NCBI GenBank assembly: GCA_028554755.1
Contig: JAPTOF010000019.1
Span: 7,884,001 to 7,948,000 of the forward strand
Direction: 5' to 3'
Origin: Cordia subcordata
Lineage: Eukaryota; Streptophyta; Magnoliopsida; Boraginales; Cordiaceae
DNA length: 64,000 nt
The translations under genes and the position numbers were made by a program. This document shows positions 1-11,390 of this stretch, piece after piece. Position 1 is the stretch's first letter, and each line of letters begins with the position of its first letter. The notes under the pieces were generated by a model that made no database searches, was not told where the DNA came from, and saw nothing but the letters and a program-made list of their open reading frames with translations.

Positions 1-330
1 GCTAATTTCGGCTATTGAATAGTTGAAAGTTTGTTCCGTCATTCCTACTTTCCATTAATGAATATATGATTGACAAGGTGGCAGCCATATTCATTTATTG
101 AATAGCCGCAATCCACATTTCGGATATTCAACTAACGAACTCAGCATCACAACTAGCTATATAAACCTCCTCCTTCTCGTTGCTTCCAAATATTTGGCTT
201 TAGCCTATTGCTAGCAAAAAAAACTTGCATTTGTTTGGTTAACAGTAATTTCAGCTCGGCTAAAAGATTTGAAACCCCTAAATTGTATTTGTAAACCACC
301 CAATATGTCATACCAAATCCTGAAAATAAT
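1..330. repeat. Flank of MULE relic with palindromic CGGCTATTGAATAGCCG-type motifs
   Basis: No gene is visible. The stretch holds variants of a short palindrome built on CGGCTATTGAATAG (about 9-27, 91-107) and a degenerate TTCGGATATTCAAC (about 119-132). The same motif recurs at 2410-2610 on the other side of the MULE relic, so it may mark the flanks of one old element. No exact terminal inverted repeat or target duplication could be fixed. Confidence 0.4.
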
Positions 331-1690
331 ATGAATCCAAATGCAGTAACTGTTATTTTACATTATGGAGGCCGAAAAATAAATGGCCCTTTCGGTGTAT
401 AGTACGAGACTACAAAACCAAGGTGCAAAGTCAAAATAACAGAAGAAACGTTGTACGATGAGTTCGTTTACAGTGTTTATGAGAAGCTCAATTTGCATTA
501 TGACGTAGACAGAGTTGTGTTGCATCACTATTTTCAATCAGCACTCATCAACTCCCAATATCCATATTAACATATACGAGATAGCGTTAGTGCAGTCAGT
601 TCCAATGAAGAGTTGCGGGCCATGTACTAGATTGCTTGTCATCCCAATTGCATGTGCACAGCGGATGTTTATGTGGACATAGACACGGATGATGGGTACA
701 TTCCCCAGACAGTCAGTGGTACTCCTTCTGACGAGTGTGTCCCCGATTTGAATAGAAATTTTACTGGCTACCGAGACGAAGGCGACGACCGTGCTGGAGT
801 CTTCTAATTTAAATGTGTCTCCTCAGGACACGTTTAATGTTGCTAGGACATCACATGCCAAAGGCTCGCATGCGATGTTAGACTTGAATATGGACACGTT
901 TCAATCTGAGCAGGAAGAAAATGACAAGGATGCGGAGTTGAACCAACAAAATGCATGGTACGATGATGATAAATATGATGAATATGCAAACTCTAACATA
1001 GAAGGTGGTCCGAGCAGCGGTGGAGTACCTACGGTTGAGTAGTTGGATCATGTTGAGTTACAAATTGCTACGCAAGAGTACTACATGGATAGCATGGATG
1101 TACCAGCAACCAAGCTCGTTTGGAACCCAGATACTAAGGAGCTTGCATTGGGCATGGTTTTTCCTACCAAAAAAGATGTGCAGCGGGCCATATAGATGAA
1201 CGCAGTCAGTGTACAAAGAGAGTACTTGGTCGATCGGTCTACGCTGAGCTTGTACGTCGCTTTTTGCAAGAGTACCAACCGCGATAATCCATGTAGATGG
1301 TACTTGCGTGCCATTAAAAAATCCACGCACCAACAATTTGAGATTACAAAGTACTGCGGGGTACACAACTGCTTAGCTCATAACAAATGATGTGGGCACA
1401 GAAATCTTACTGTTGATCTGGTCGGATTTATGGTAAGACATTTTGTAAAATATAAACTTGATTTCGAGGTCAGTTTTGTTCGAGCTCACGTTAAGAAAGC
1501 ACTTCAGGTGGATATATCTTACGAGAATGCATGGCGTGAGCGAAATAAGGCGATCGAACTTGTATATGGCGATTGGTACACCTTATATCAGTCCCTTCCA
1601 TGGTTCTTTAAAGCTTTGAAGAGAAAGAATTCGGGGACGATCGTAACTTACAAGTTCTTTTCGGGTTCGACAACAGAGTACAAAATTATT
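331..1690 (+). pseudogene. Mutator-like (MuDR) transposase, 5' part, decayed
   Basis: The reading starts at an ATG at 331 and resembles the N-terminal region of plant MULE transposases. It then runs through an acidic linker (about 860-1035) into the MuDR DNA-binding region: a W-N-P-D and F-x-x-K-K-D-x-x-x-A-I segment at about 1120-1200, a C-R-W-x-L-R-A stretch with K-Y-C-G-x-H-x-C near 1290-1380, and V-D-I-S-Y-x-x-A-W followed by A-I-E-L-V-Y-G-D-W near 1510-1575. These motifs are typical of the family. In-frame stops (for example near 400, 568, 628, 1194, 1388) and at least one frameshift near 790 break it. The similarity stops at about 1690, where an AAT microsatellite begins, so the catalytic DDE domain and the SWIM zinc finger are missing. 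It cannot encode an active transposase. Confidence 0.8.
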
Positions 1691-1697
1691 ATTTTCA

Positions 1698-1930
<233 letters not shown>

Positions 1931-2395
1931 CAAAATTATATAATAAATATAAGTATAATAACAATGAAACTAACAATGATCATGACACTAATAATAATAA
2001 TTTCAACATGGTGATTACAATATCAACATCTAAAACTAAACTACACGACAATAACATCAATAATCATATCACCCATTTTATACGTAATATAAACATGCAC
2101 AACATATATGTACATACACAGCATGAATATATGCATAAATACGATATATACAACTATACATACATACATATGAAACATACATATACATTAAACAACTTGG
2201 AAAAATGTGAAAAACAATAATTTAAATCGGTAAAAACTTAAAAAAACTTGCAATAAGAGGCAAAATTCTAGGCTTCAAGCTTTTTGTGCGAGATATTGAG
2301 TTTTTGAGCTAAAAATTCATGGGGTAAAACAAAGGGGGAGAAAAAAAAAACTAAAAATCACGTGGGGAAGAAAAAGAAAGGGGGGGGGAGGGTTT
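1931..2395. other. AT-rich spacer, no gene seen
   Basis: Low-complexity AT-rich DNA with ACATA/TACAT runs near 2090-2190 and a G-rich run near 2380. I see no coding similarity or defined repeat boundary. Confidence 0.6.
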
Positions 2396-2620
2396 TAAAC
2401 TGATTAACGATTGGCTATTCAAAAGCCGAATTCAGCTATTGAATAGCCGAAGACGTTAAAAATGAGGCCCAATTAATATCGTACCATTATAAGACATATT
2501 TTGGCTTTTGAATAGCCGATTTTGGCTATTCAAAAGCCGAAAGTTCCTCTGCCACGATATCGTATTTATTGTTCACATTTTCTTTTTTTGAAATACCTTT
2601 TTCATTTATTCAATAACCAA
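2396..2620. repeat. Cluster of CGGCTATT(C/G)AA(A/T)AGCCG palindromes
   Basis: At least four copies of a short palindrome lie at about 2411-2430, 2433-2452, 2503-2520 and 2522-2541, with a weaker one near 2607-2622. They come in two versions, TATTGAATAG and TATTCAAAAG. The same motif is present at the left end of the window, beyond the MULE relic. Confidence 0.6.
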
Positions 2621-2784
2621 AAGTGCTATTTTTCAAATTCCTCAAAAACAAGGCTATTTTTGAAATTAAAATTTTAAAGTGTGTTATTTATAAAAAAATT
2701 CCCTTAAAAATAGTCAACTATTAAAGCTTTGTTTGCCATATCTGCAACACTTAACATAGCATTTGCAGATCTCAAGAGTTGATC

Positions 2785-2838
2785 ACATGCTAATCACATT
2801 GTTATTCGCAAACTAACCTCTATATATATATATATATA
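2785..2838 (+). promoter_or_regulatory. Putative promoter of DUF241 gene A
   Basis: A TATA-type AT run at 2820-2838 lies about 80 bases before the ATG at 2917. Upstream, a CACATGCTAATCACATTG box (from about 2785) is conserved in front of DUF241 gene D (about 51358-51383, opposite strand) and pseudogene C (about 26871-26899). A remnant also lies beside LFS-like gene 1 (about 20710-20735). Conservation across copies may reflect shared ancestry and is not proof of regulation. Confidence 0.5.
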
Positions 2839-2916
2839 GCAAGGTTGTAAGGCCATATTTTCATGAGCAAAAAATTGAACTTTGAGAAAGCAAATTAAAG
2901 ATAAAGAGAAACCAAT

Positions 2917-3804
2917 ATGGCTGGTTCATCAAAATTCAACCATGTTAGATCAATTAGCTTGCCATGCAGATCACACCCTACCACCTTCCAAATCGAAGAG
3001 GCGCTGAGCAAGCTTATTAGAACATGGGAATCATCTGCTGCAGCATCTGCAGAGAGCATCTCCAATGGTCTCTGCGGTTTGGTGGAGTTGTACAACTCTG
3101 TGGATGAGCTTCTCAACTTGCCTCAAACCTTCCAATCACTCTCCAAACACCAAAATCAGAAATGGGTTGATGGGCTTTTGGAGGGTCCAGTAAAGCTTCT
3201 AGATATCTGTGGTATCACAAGAGATTTTATATCACATGTCAAGGAACATGTGAGAGATCTTCAATCCTCTCTAAAACGAAGAAAAGGTGATTTAAGCATT
3301 GAAGCCAGCATCACTAAGTACGCATCTTTCAGAAAGAAGATGAAGAAAGATGCTAAGAGATTTATTGCGTCTTTGAAGCAAATGGATCAGGCCATTGAGG
3401 CCTCATTAACGGTCCTAGATGTTGATGATCAACAAGTATCAGCTGTGATTAGGGTGTTAAGAGAAGTTAATGTAATGAGCATTTCTATTTTCCAATCTGT
3501 TTTGGTTTTTCTATCATCATCAGCCCTCAAGTCAAAGCCAAGTAGATGGTCATTTTCAAGATTGATGCACAAGGGTGCAGCTGTTGCATGCCAAGGCCAA
3601 CAAGATAACACAAATGAGTTAGAAAGCATAGATGATGCACTATGCAGGTTAAGCAGAAACGATTCAAGTGAGGCTGAAAAGATCCAGTTTGTGCAAAATA
3701 GGCTGGAAAATTTAGAGTCTAGTTTTGAAAGCATTGAGGCAGGGTTGGAGACCATGTTTAGTTGCTTGATCAAATCAAGAACCTCTCTCTTAAATCTGGT
3801 GTGA
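2917..3804 (+). CDS. DUF241 family protein, copy A (intact)
   Basis: A single-exon gene for 295 residues, matching plant DUF241 proteins in length and layout. Visible family marks are an N-terminal R-S-I-S-L-P-x-R-S-H-P segment (residues about 11-21), a helical region with E-L-Y-N-S-V-D-E-L-L (about 57-66), K-W-V-D-G-L-L-E-G-P-V-K-L-L-D (about 82-96), a basic R-R-K-G-D patch (about 120-125), an F-R-K-K-M-K-K-D-A-K stretch (about 139-148) and a C-terminal coiled-coil-like region. The start is set by conservation with copies B and D, an ACCAATATGGC context and a TATA run about 80 bases upstream. No signal peptide or obvious enzyme motif is seen. The molecular function of DUF241 proteins is unknown to me. 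The ORF is uninterrupted, unlike copies B and C. Confidence 0.92.
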   Translation: MAGSSKFNHVRSISLPCRSHPTTFQIEEALSKLIRTWESSAAASAESISNGLCGLVELYNSVDELLNLPQTFQSLSKHQNQKWVDGLLEGPVKLLDICGITRDFISHVKEHVRDLQSSLKRRKGDLSIEASITKYASFRKKMKKDAKRFIASLKQMDQAIEASLTVLDVDDQQVSAVIRVLREVNVMSISIFQSVLVFLSSSALKSKPSRWSFSRLMHKGAAVACQGQQDNTNELESIDDALCRLSRNDSSEAEKIQFVQNRLENLESSFESIEAGLETMFSCLIKSRTSLLNLV

Positions 3805-4903
3805 TCATCACGCTGATGATATATCAAAATCTAAAAGAGCCCTGCATAAGCATCCGAATTTTAGAGGCATGCTTCTGGATTGATCATGTACATGAACAAT
3901 TTTGTAATAATACATACACAAGATTATACAATACAAAAACTGAAAATTATACTTCAATTATTCATCTCTCTCTCTCTCTATGTTCTAGATCTGAATCCTT
4001 TAATTTGCCCTTAATTTGTCCATTTACTTTTACATGTTATGCAGTTTTTATTTCATTTATCATTTTATTTTGCTGTTTTCCGGTTATGGTGCCCGTTTTT
4101 AATAGAAAGGGATTCTCTCCAGCTTCTTCGATTAACTGATCCTCTTTCAAACATGTATAAATTCAAGATATATGAGTAGAGGAATAGATTGACAAACTAG
4201 TGAGTATTTTTCGTTGATAGTTAGCAACAAAAGGGCAGATCAAAACCTATCACTTCCTTTTATTCATACTCAACGATCTACCATATTCTCGAAGAAACAA
4301 TAAGCTCTATTATATTGTTAGATTAATTAAGGAGAGTGGCCGACTACATAATGTATCAATAAATAATAAGTGAAACACTACAAAACATTTTTGAAGTTGA
4401 GACGAAAAATTTTCTTATCAAACTTAAAAGAATTGATATGGAAATTTTCTGTCTCAAAAAGCCTCATTTCAAATTTTGAAATGAAAAATTTTGTCTCCAA
4501 TTGAGATGGAATACTCAAATTTTCATCTCAAATTCTGTTTCAAATTTGTATTAAAATATTAAAAAATTTAGTCCAAAGTTTCCATCTTAAATCCATCTTA
4601 AGTTCATCTCAATTCGAGATAGATAAATTCTGTCTTAAATTTTTTGTCTCAAATTCACCAATTTTTAGTAGTGAAACATTTAACAATAATAGTTTAGAGT
4701 AATTAAAATGCAAATTCATCCTTTTTGTTTTTCAAAAGTTACATAGAACTTGCTCTAGCTTCAAAATTCACTTATACTTTTATAGTTGTCAAAATATTAT
4801 AGACAAATCTCACACACACGTTAGTTTACTCATTAGAATTAATTGTTTGGGACGTTCTTAAAGTGTAAATGTACATTGTAGTAAAACTATAATTTAAAAA
4901 GGA
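3805..4903 (+). other. 3' flank of DUF241 gene A
   Basis: This flank is alignable by eye to the 3' flank of pseudogene C (28621-29450), including a CT run (about 3965-3981; longer at about 28785-28830) and the AATTAAAATGCA segment near 4700. The shared sequence stops at about 4903, where a large AT-rich element begins. A short ORF overlapping the gene end has no independent support. The CACTA miniature element at 4376-4673 interrupts the flank. Confidence 0.7.
4376..4673. mobile_element. CACTA-type miniature element (298 bp)
   Basis: It begins CACTACAAAACA and ends TTTTTAGTAGTG, the terminal signature of CACTA (En/Spm) elements, and is flanked by the 3-bp duplication AAA (4373-4375 and 4674-4676). 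The inside is filled with GTCTCAAATT-like subterminal repeats in both orientations. The homologous 3' flank of DUF241 pseudogene C near 29215-29240 lacks it, giving an empty-site comparison. It is too short to encode a transposase. Confidence 0.85.
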
Positions 4904-5059
4904 CCTTGATAAATAGTCAAAAAATTATAGTAAAAAAATGGTCAAAAAGTATTTATGAGAGGATAAGAAGACCTTTTTATCCCCTTAAAAAGTAACTATC
5001 ACTAAATTCTCTTACTTCATTATACTTTTCTTTCACTCTCCTAAATTCTCTCTTCATCA

Positions 5060-7840
5060 CACTTTTTTCTTGCTTTCCAGCAGCTCTTATATCGTGCACC
5101 CCCACACCGTATACCCCTATTGCATCGTACACCCATTTGCTTGTTGACTACACGTACCTATAAAAATAAATTGCTAATTTCACACACTTTTCTGTTCCTC
5201 TCTCTCATTTATTTCTCTCTTTAAGATTCTCTCCTTATTATTCTCTCAAGAAAAAAAATTGCCACTATTATTGTCGTCACCGCTTCACTATCGCCGTGGT
5301 CAACGCCTTACTATCACGTTCACTGTCCTGTTGTAGTCTCTCTTTTCTTTCTATAAAATATTAACAAATCTATTTTTTGTGTGTAACAAATTTGCAAAAT
5401 TTTTTGTAGATTCGTTCATTTGTGTTATAGAAAGATCTATTGCATGTATATATATGTTGTTCGTGTTTGTATGTATATGTGTGTGTCCACTTGATGAGAA
5501 GGAGTGTTTGTATTTTTTTCTCACTAGTTCAGAGAAAGATAGTGTAGTATTTAACATTGTGGAAAAATTGATTGATTTGTAGGGGGGCTCAGTACCTACT
5601 TGTTGAATAGTGCATCTGATAAGGTAAAAGATTTGGTAATTAATTAAGAAGAATTTTATTTTAAATTTATTTCCTACCAAATTCTTGATCTTTTTTTTTC
5701 AATTTCTTTCTCCGTTGATGTTGTGTTTGTTAGGAACATGGGTGCAAGTTGGTGGTGTCTGCATTTGAACATGGGAAGGATGTTAAGGAATATAATAATC
5801 ACAATTCTCTTATATATTATTTATCGAAGAACTCATGGAGAAGCGCAATCATGACGGATGGCTCCATTAATGATGGATGGAACTCTCACACTACTAGAGT
5901 GGAGATTAGATGATGAAGGCAAACCTGAAGGGCACAGGTCTTATTTTGTGTATATCTATATACATTAGTTTTGTAGAATTTTTTGTATTTAACAAAATCA
6001 AACAAAAAATTGAGTAAATAAAAGAAGTAGATACGTTTTGAGCATGTTGTGAACTTTTTGTTCAAATATTGTGAACATTTCATTTGGATGTTGTGAATAT
6101 TTTCCTTTCAAAGTTATGAGCTTGTTGAAGATAAGTGTCAAAGTGTCAGTAGTAGGTTAGGTTGTGAACATGTGATCAACACAATGTGAACATTAGTTGT
6201 TAGAACTCTCAAAAATAAATTCGCTTGTAAACATGAGTTACAAAATCTGTGAACATATATTATAATTTTGTAAACATACGTTGAAAAGTTTGTTAACAAA
6301 CATTTGTAATTTTGAGAACATATATTATTAATTATTTGACAAATTAAAATTACAGTGTTATTCTTAAAAAAAATACAACACCTCCTAATAAAATAAGAAT
6401 TTATTGCGAATTACTCATTGCATTGCAAACACACAAAATTTGCAACGTGAGTAGAGATTAATACCTGTATATCTCAAATTAAAGTTACAATATTTTATTA
6501 ATATAAAAAAAGAAAATACAATGCCTACTAATAAACTGTAAATGCTTATAGTAAATATATCGTGAACACTTGCTCTTAAAATCATGAACATTCTTCTTGA
6601 AATTTGTGAACTCAAAATTTATAAGCTATAAATATAGCGCTCAAAGTCGTGAATAGGTAGTTTATCAATAGTAAATAGGTAATGCATTAATTGTAAATAT
6701 ATAATATAAAATTTTTGAGCATGTAATATAAGAGTAATGAATAATTAAAATTATGAATATATCAGATAAAAATTGTGAATAATTATTTAAGTAGCACATG
6801 TTCATAATTTTTATGTTATATGTTAACAATTTTTATACTATATATTCAGAATTTTTATACGTTCACAATTTTTATATTACATATTTATAATTTTTATACA
6901 TTCATAATCTTTATATTATACGTTCACAATTTTTATATGTTTATAATTTTTACACTATATGTTTACAATTAATTAATGACATGTTCACAACTTGTTACCA
7001 ACACGTTCACATCTATAAACTACATGTTAACACCTATTTATTACACATTCACGACTTAATGTTTACAACTTTAAACCAAAAGTTCAAAACATTAAATATC
7101 TTCCGACACAAAAAATTAAATACAAAACTTGTATTAAAAATAAAAGAAAATTGCCAAACCCACTTAAGTGTGTGTTTTCTAATAGTTCTATATAGAGGGA
7201 AGCTAATCAGCTAATACCAACAAAGAAAAAAAAAGTTGTAGAGAGAGAATGTCAAAAGAATCTTGTAGTGCCATGGATTTCTAGATCTATGGCTTCGGCT
7301 TCAAAAAACTAGCTGATGAAGATGTTGTTACAAGTTCCTTAGAGCTGACCTATGTCCCAATTTATTCTTGTCTTTGTTGATGCTGCAATGCCAAAAACTA
7401 TATGCTCTATCCCAATTTTTCCGAATGCAAAGTGGAAGTTTACTACCATGTTGAGTGAAAACAACAACATCATCACAAGCATGAGAAGACGAGGACTTAG
7501 TGACAGTTTGAAGAAGAAGATGATGGTCGTGAGGTGATAGTGGACGATGGTGCTTGATGTTGACGAAGATCGAAGACTACTGTGCTGGTCGATGGTGAAC
7601 GAAGAACGTGATAGTGGTGGCCGATCGGAGATCCAAAAGCTAGATCTCCCTATGTGTGTTTGTGTGAGAATATGTGTTTGTGTTTAAGAAAGAGAGAGTA
7701 GATGAAGATGTGAGTTTGTTGTGTGCGTATGTGAGTTTCGTTTTTTCAATAGGAGTGTGTAAGACACATGCCAAAAGGTGTATGATAATGGTTAGGTGTA
7801 TTTCTAGGGTGTATGGTATTATTTGTAGCGTTTCAACGAT
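5060..7840. mobile_element. Nested insertion with GTGCACC-rich inverted ends
   Basis: In the inverted sister element (about 44700-44870) the sequence homologous to 5000-5060 runs almost straight into that homologous to 7850 onward. The block between is therefore extra here. Its ends carry similar inverted segments: GTGCACCCCCACACCGTATACC-like at about 5093-5140, and GGTGTATGATAATGG plus AGGGTGTATGG at about 7777-7815. The middle is the foldback repeat at 6040-7090. No coding domain is recognised; the short ORFs inside look like chance. Confidence 0.5.
6040..7090. repeat. Inverted minisatellite of TTGTGAACAT motifs
   Basis: The left half (about 6040-6785) repeats variants of TTGTGAACAT and GTGAATAT at irregular 25-45 bp spacing. 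The right half (about 6790-7080) repeats the reverse complement, as GTTCACAATTTTTATA. Orientation switches near 6785, so the whole block could fold back on itself. A similar set of motifs lies at about 34560-34830. Confidence 0.6.
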
Positions 7841-10759
7841 AGTCCCTCCTCTCTCTCCCTTCATGTTTCTCTCTTTTCTTATTTCTCTCCCACTTAAACA
7901 CTCAAAATCATCATTAAGCACATATATCCTCTCTCTTCATTTGTCAATTGTATTTGCCATTTTGTACTCTTTTTTCTTCAAAAATCATTTGCCTTTTTTC
8001 TTTTTTTAAAATAAAACTTTTACTCCACTCACAAAAAATTACTTATAAAATAAAAGTAACCTACACAATCATCTATAACGAATCATGTTACTCAAAATTT
8101 ATGTTATAGACCTTTACGATATAGTATTATAATCATAATTTTAATTTACAAAATATTAAAATAATTTATAAAACACAACTTAATAGATACATGTTATAAT
8201 ATTTATGTTGTTTGAGAAAATTTTATATTTTAGTTTTTGGACCTGTCACTTATTTTAAATGGTTACTTAAGTAGAAAAATAGATGAAAATTTTGCATAAC
8301 TATTTTTTACATATCAAAAAGGGTGAGAGACAAGTGGAATCATATTTTTCAATTATAAAAGACAAAATTATACCAAAAAAAAGAAAAAAAGCTATACATG
8401 ATAAAAAATTTGAATAAATATTTTTTTTTCTTTTTAATAGAGAAACATAATAGGGAAAAAGGTTTTAAAAAATGACAATAATGTAGAGGGGGAAAAAAAC
8501 TAAGACATAAAGATAGAATAGAAAAAAAAATAAAAGAATAGGATGAGAAAAACTAAAATAAGACATTAAGGCTAGAAAAGGAGAAAAAAAACTAAAATAT
8601 TAAATACTAGTTTGAAACGTTAAACTCCTTTGACAAAAACTAATTCAAATATTAAAAGCTAATACGAATTTTATTATATTATTCTTAAGAATCTTGTTCT
8701 TTCACAAACACTTGTGTATTACAAGTCAATATTTAATATGATTCCCTAAAATTATATACCATAAACACTACAGATTTTAATATGGTTCACTAATTGGACC
8801 AAAATTATGATAATAATCCAGCCCTTCACGTTTTCTTGTACTTATCCCTACAATATTATTTTGGTTAAAACTAAATTTTTAATAACAAACCACACATTAT
8901 ACCTGTAACTAAATTGTTAATATCTTTTATTTTATAAGAATGAAAATACTCCTTAATTGTAGATCACACATAATGAATTTAACATGATTTTCTAATTAGA
9001 CTAAAACCATGATAATAATCTAACACTTCACAATTTCTTTTACTTATCCTTGTTAATTCTCTTTCATATTTGCTCTCAAATAGTAACAATATTATTTGGA
9101 TAAAAATATATTTTTAATTGCTAACCATATATGTTGCAAATAACTGAATAACTGAATCGAACTAAATTGAAATACAAAATTTTGTTTGGTTGTTTTTATA
9201 TTTGGTCTGATTTCAACTATCAAAAATAGAAAAAGTCAATTTTTGGTTTGGTTTCGATTATTCTTGCAAAAATTTGGTTAATAACCAAATAAATGAATAA
9301 CTAATTTTTCTCAAATTATTATTTAGTTATTATTTTTCAAGTTTGTATCAATATATATTTACAAGTTTATATCATTCTTATATATATAATGAAAATTTTG
9401 ATGATGTATATTGGAACTTGGTTATTAATTACAAAGAATTTGGCTATTTTGATTGAATTTTGAGTAATCTTTGTTTTTTCTTAAAAAATTTGGTATTTTG
9501 TTTATAAACGAAACCAAACAAGAAAAAAATTCAGTTAATAATTTTGGTTATTAATATGATTTGATTTTCGTTATTATTTTTTAAAAATTCAGAAATTCGG
9601 TTATTAATATTAGGCTCTATTTTAGTTAAACTGAATGATCACCCCTACAAGGGGGCCAACCCCCTTAATCCTATGTAGCTCGGTCAATAGGGACACTATT
9701 AATATTCTAGAAAAATCTTATTGATATTAATTCCTTAATTATTATATTATATCTGATGCAAACACTTTTTAATAAGAGCACAAAATTGATTATATATCAT
9801 GTATTATCATTTTCATCTAAAGGTTACTAATTTTTATGGGGTAAACTATGTGATAAGTCACTAATGTTGCCTTGTTTTTCAAATAAGTCCTTAATATTTT
9901 AAATTGTTCAAACTAATAGACAATATTTTACAAAATTCTATAATCTATCGTATAAATCAATATACAAACAATAATATTAATAAAACTTGAGTATATCACG
10001 TGCAGCGCACGAGAAAAATATGTGTTTTTTAATATCTGTGTTTACTATTGATAGTCAACTTTTATGTTCTATGTTAGAATGCAATACAAATATATTCTTT
10101 TAAAAAATTTAGTTCGTAGTAGATTTTCAATACTACTAATGTTTTTGAGAGGAACTTTCAGTAATTAAATAAAATATTTCAATTGAAAATGTAAGATAAA
10201 AAATGATCTGATATGACAAAAAGTAGAATAATTTTGAATATTAAATGCTTTGTTCGACATCGAAGAGGGCTTAACATTATGATTTGTGGCATTACCTAAA
10301 AGAGATATACCTTTTTTCAAATATAGAATTATACCTCAAAAACTCAAAGAGGGCTTTTTCAAGAAGTATTATGAGATGACACATCGTATTAACTATGTTC
10401 TAATTTGAGGCCATGCCGACAGTAATTTTTTATTCTTGTTGGTTTCGCTTTCAATAATTACTCAATAGCAAATAGAAAAAATGCAAAACAATAAAAATTC
10501 ATATTTATAAGATGTCTAAAATGAAAAAATACACATAAAATTACGTCTATAAGATGTTTATAGAAAATAAAAAATATATAAAAAAATTAACAATAATCAT
10601 TTTTAAGAAGTTCTGAACAATGTTTCATCCTCTTAAGGTTCTCTTAATTTGAGACATAGTCAGTAATTCTTAATTTCCACTGGCTCCATTTTTATTGGTA
10701 ATAAAAACATAAAAAAATAGATACAAAATTTACAAAAAAAAAAAATTACAAAATTCACA

Positions 10760-11065
10760 CACATGAATAGATTGCTACCAAAAGCATAATAATCAGGCCA
10801 GTCTACTAGCTTGTTCAATTGTGCCAAAAAATATAATTTACACTTGCAATTTTGGAGATGTAAAAGTTTAATTAAAAAAAAAAAGATATCAAATATGTAT
10901 ATATGTAACCACACACACACATAAATAGATTGCCACCAAAAGCATGATAATCAGACCGCTCTACTAGCTTGTTCAATTGTGCCAAAAACATATAATTTGC
11001 ACTTGCAATTTTGGAGATGTAAAAGTTTAATTAAAAAAAATAATAGATTAAATCAAATATGTATA
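10760..11065. repeat. Tandem duplication, about 150 bp x 2
   Basis: The segment with ATAGATTGC(T/C)ACCAAAAGCAT, CTACTAGCTTGTTCAATTG and TTGCAATTTTGGAGATG at about 10765-10880 is repeated at about 10923-11040 with few differences. It lies inside the large element. No gene is seen; one short minus-strand ORF simply spans the first copy. Confidence 0.85.
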
Positions 11066-11390
11066 TATGTATATATAAATATATATGTGTGTGTGTACAT
11101 GCACACATGTTGGTCAATCTATTGAAAATGATAAATCACTTATTGTGGTTGAATATTTAATGATAAAAGAGAAGCAAATAGCTTAATTCAAATTTAAAAT
11201 TTTATTTCTTCTTTTTAAAAGGAAGATAGACAATGAAAATGTCAAATTACATATTTGTCCCTATTTTAGCCTTTTTTGGCGAAGTATTTTTGGCTACAAA
11301 TTTTTTTCCATATAGGAATTTGTCGAGGGCCTTGTTTTCATAAGCAAATTGAACTTTGAGAAAGCAAATTAAAGATAAAGAGAAACCAAT

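Larger units (their letters stand above)
4904..11310. mobile_element. Large AT-rich element with degenerate inverted ends
   Basis: The left end (about 4910-4975) has TAGTCAAAAAATTATAG followed by AAAATGGTCAAAAAG. The right end (about 11250-11310), read on the minus strand, has TAGCCAAAAATACTTCGCC then GGCTAAAATAGGGACAAA. Related ends occur at about 16600-16690, 23153-23215 and 26065-26120. The 7850-10165 part is repeated in inverted orientation at about 42760-44660. No transposase is visible. The left boundary coincides with the point where DUF241 A and C 3' flanks stop matching, and the right boundary abuts the 5' flank of DUF241 B. The superfamily is not decided. Confidence 0.5.
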
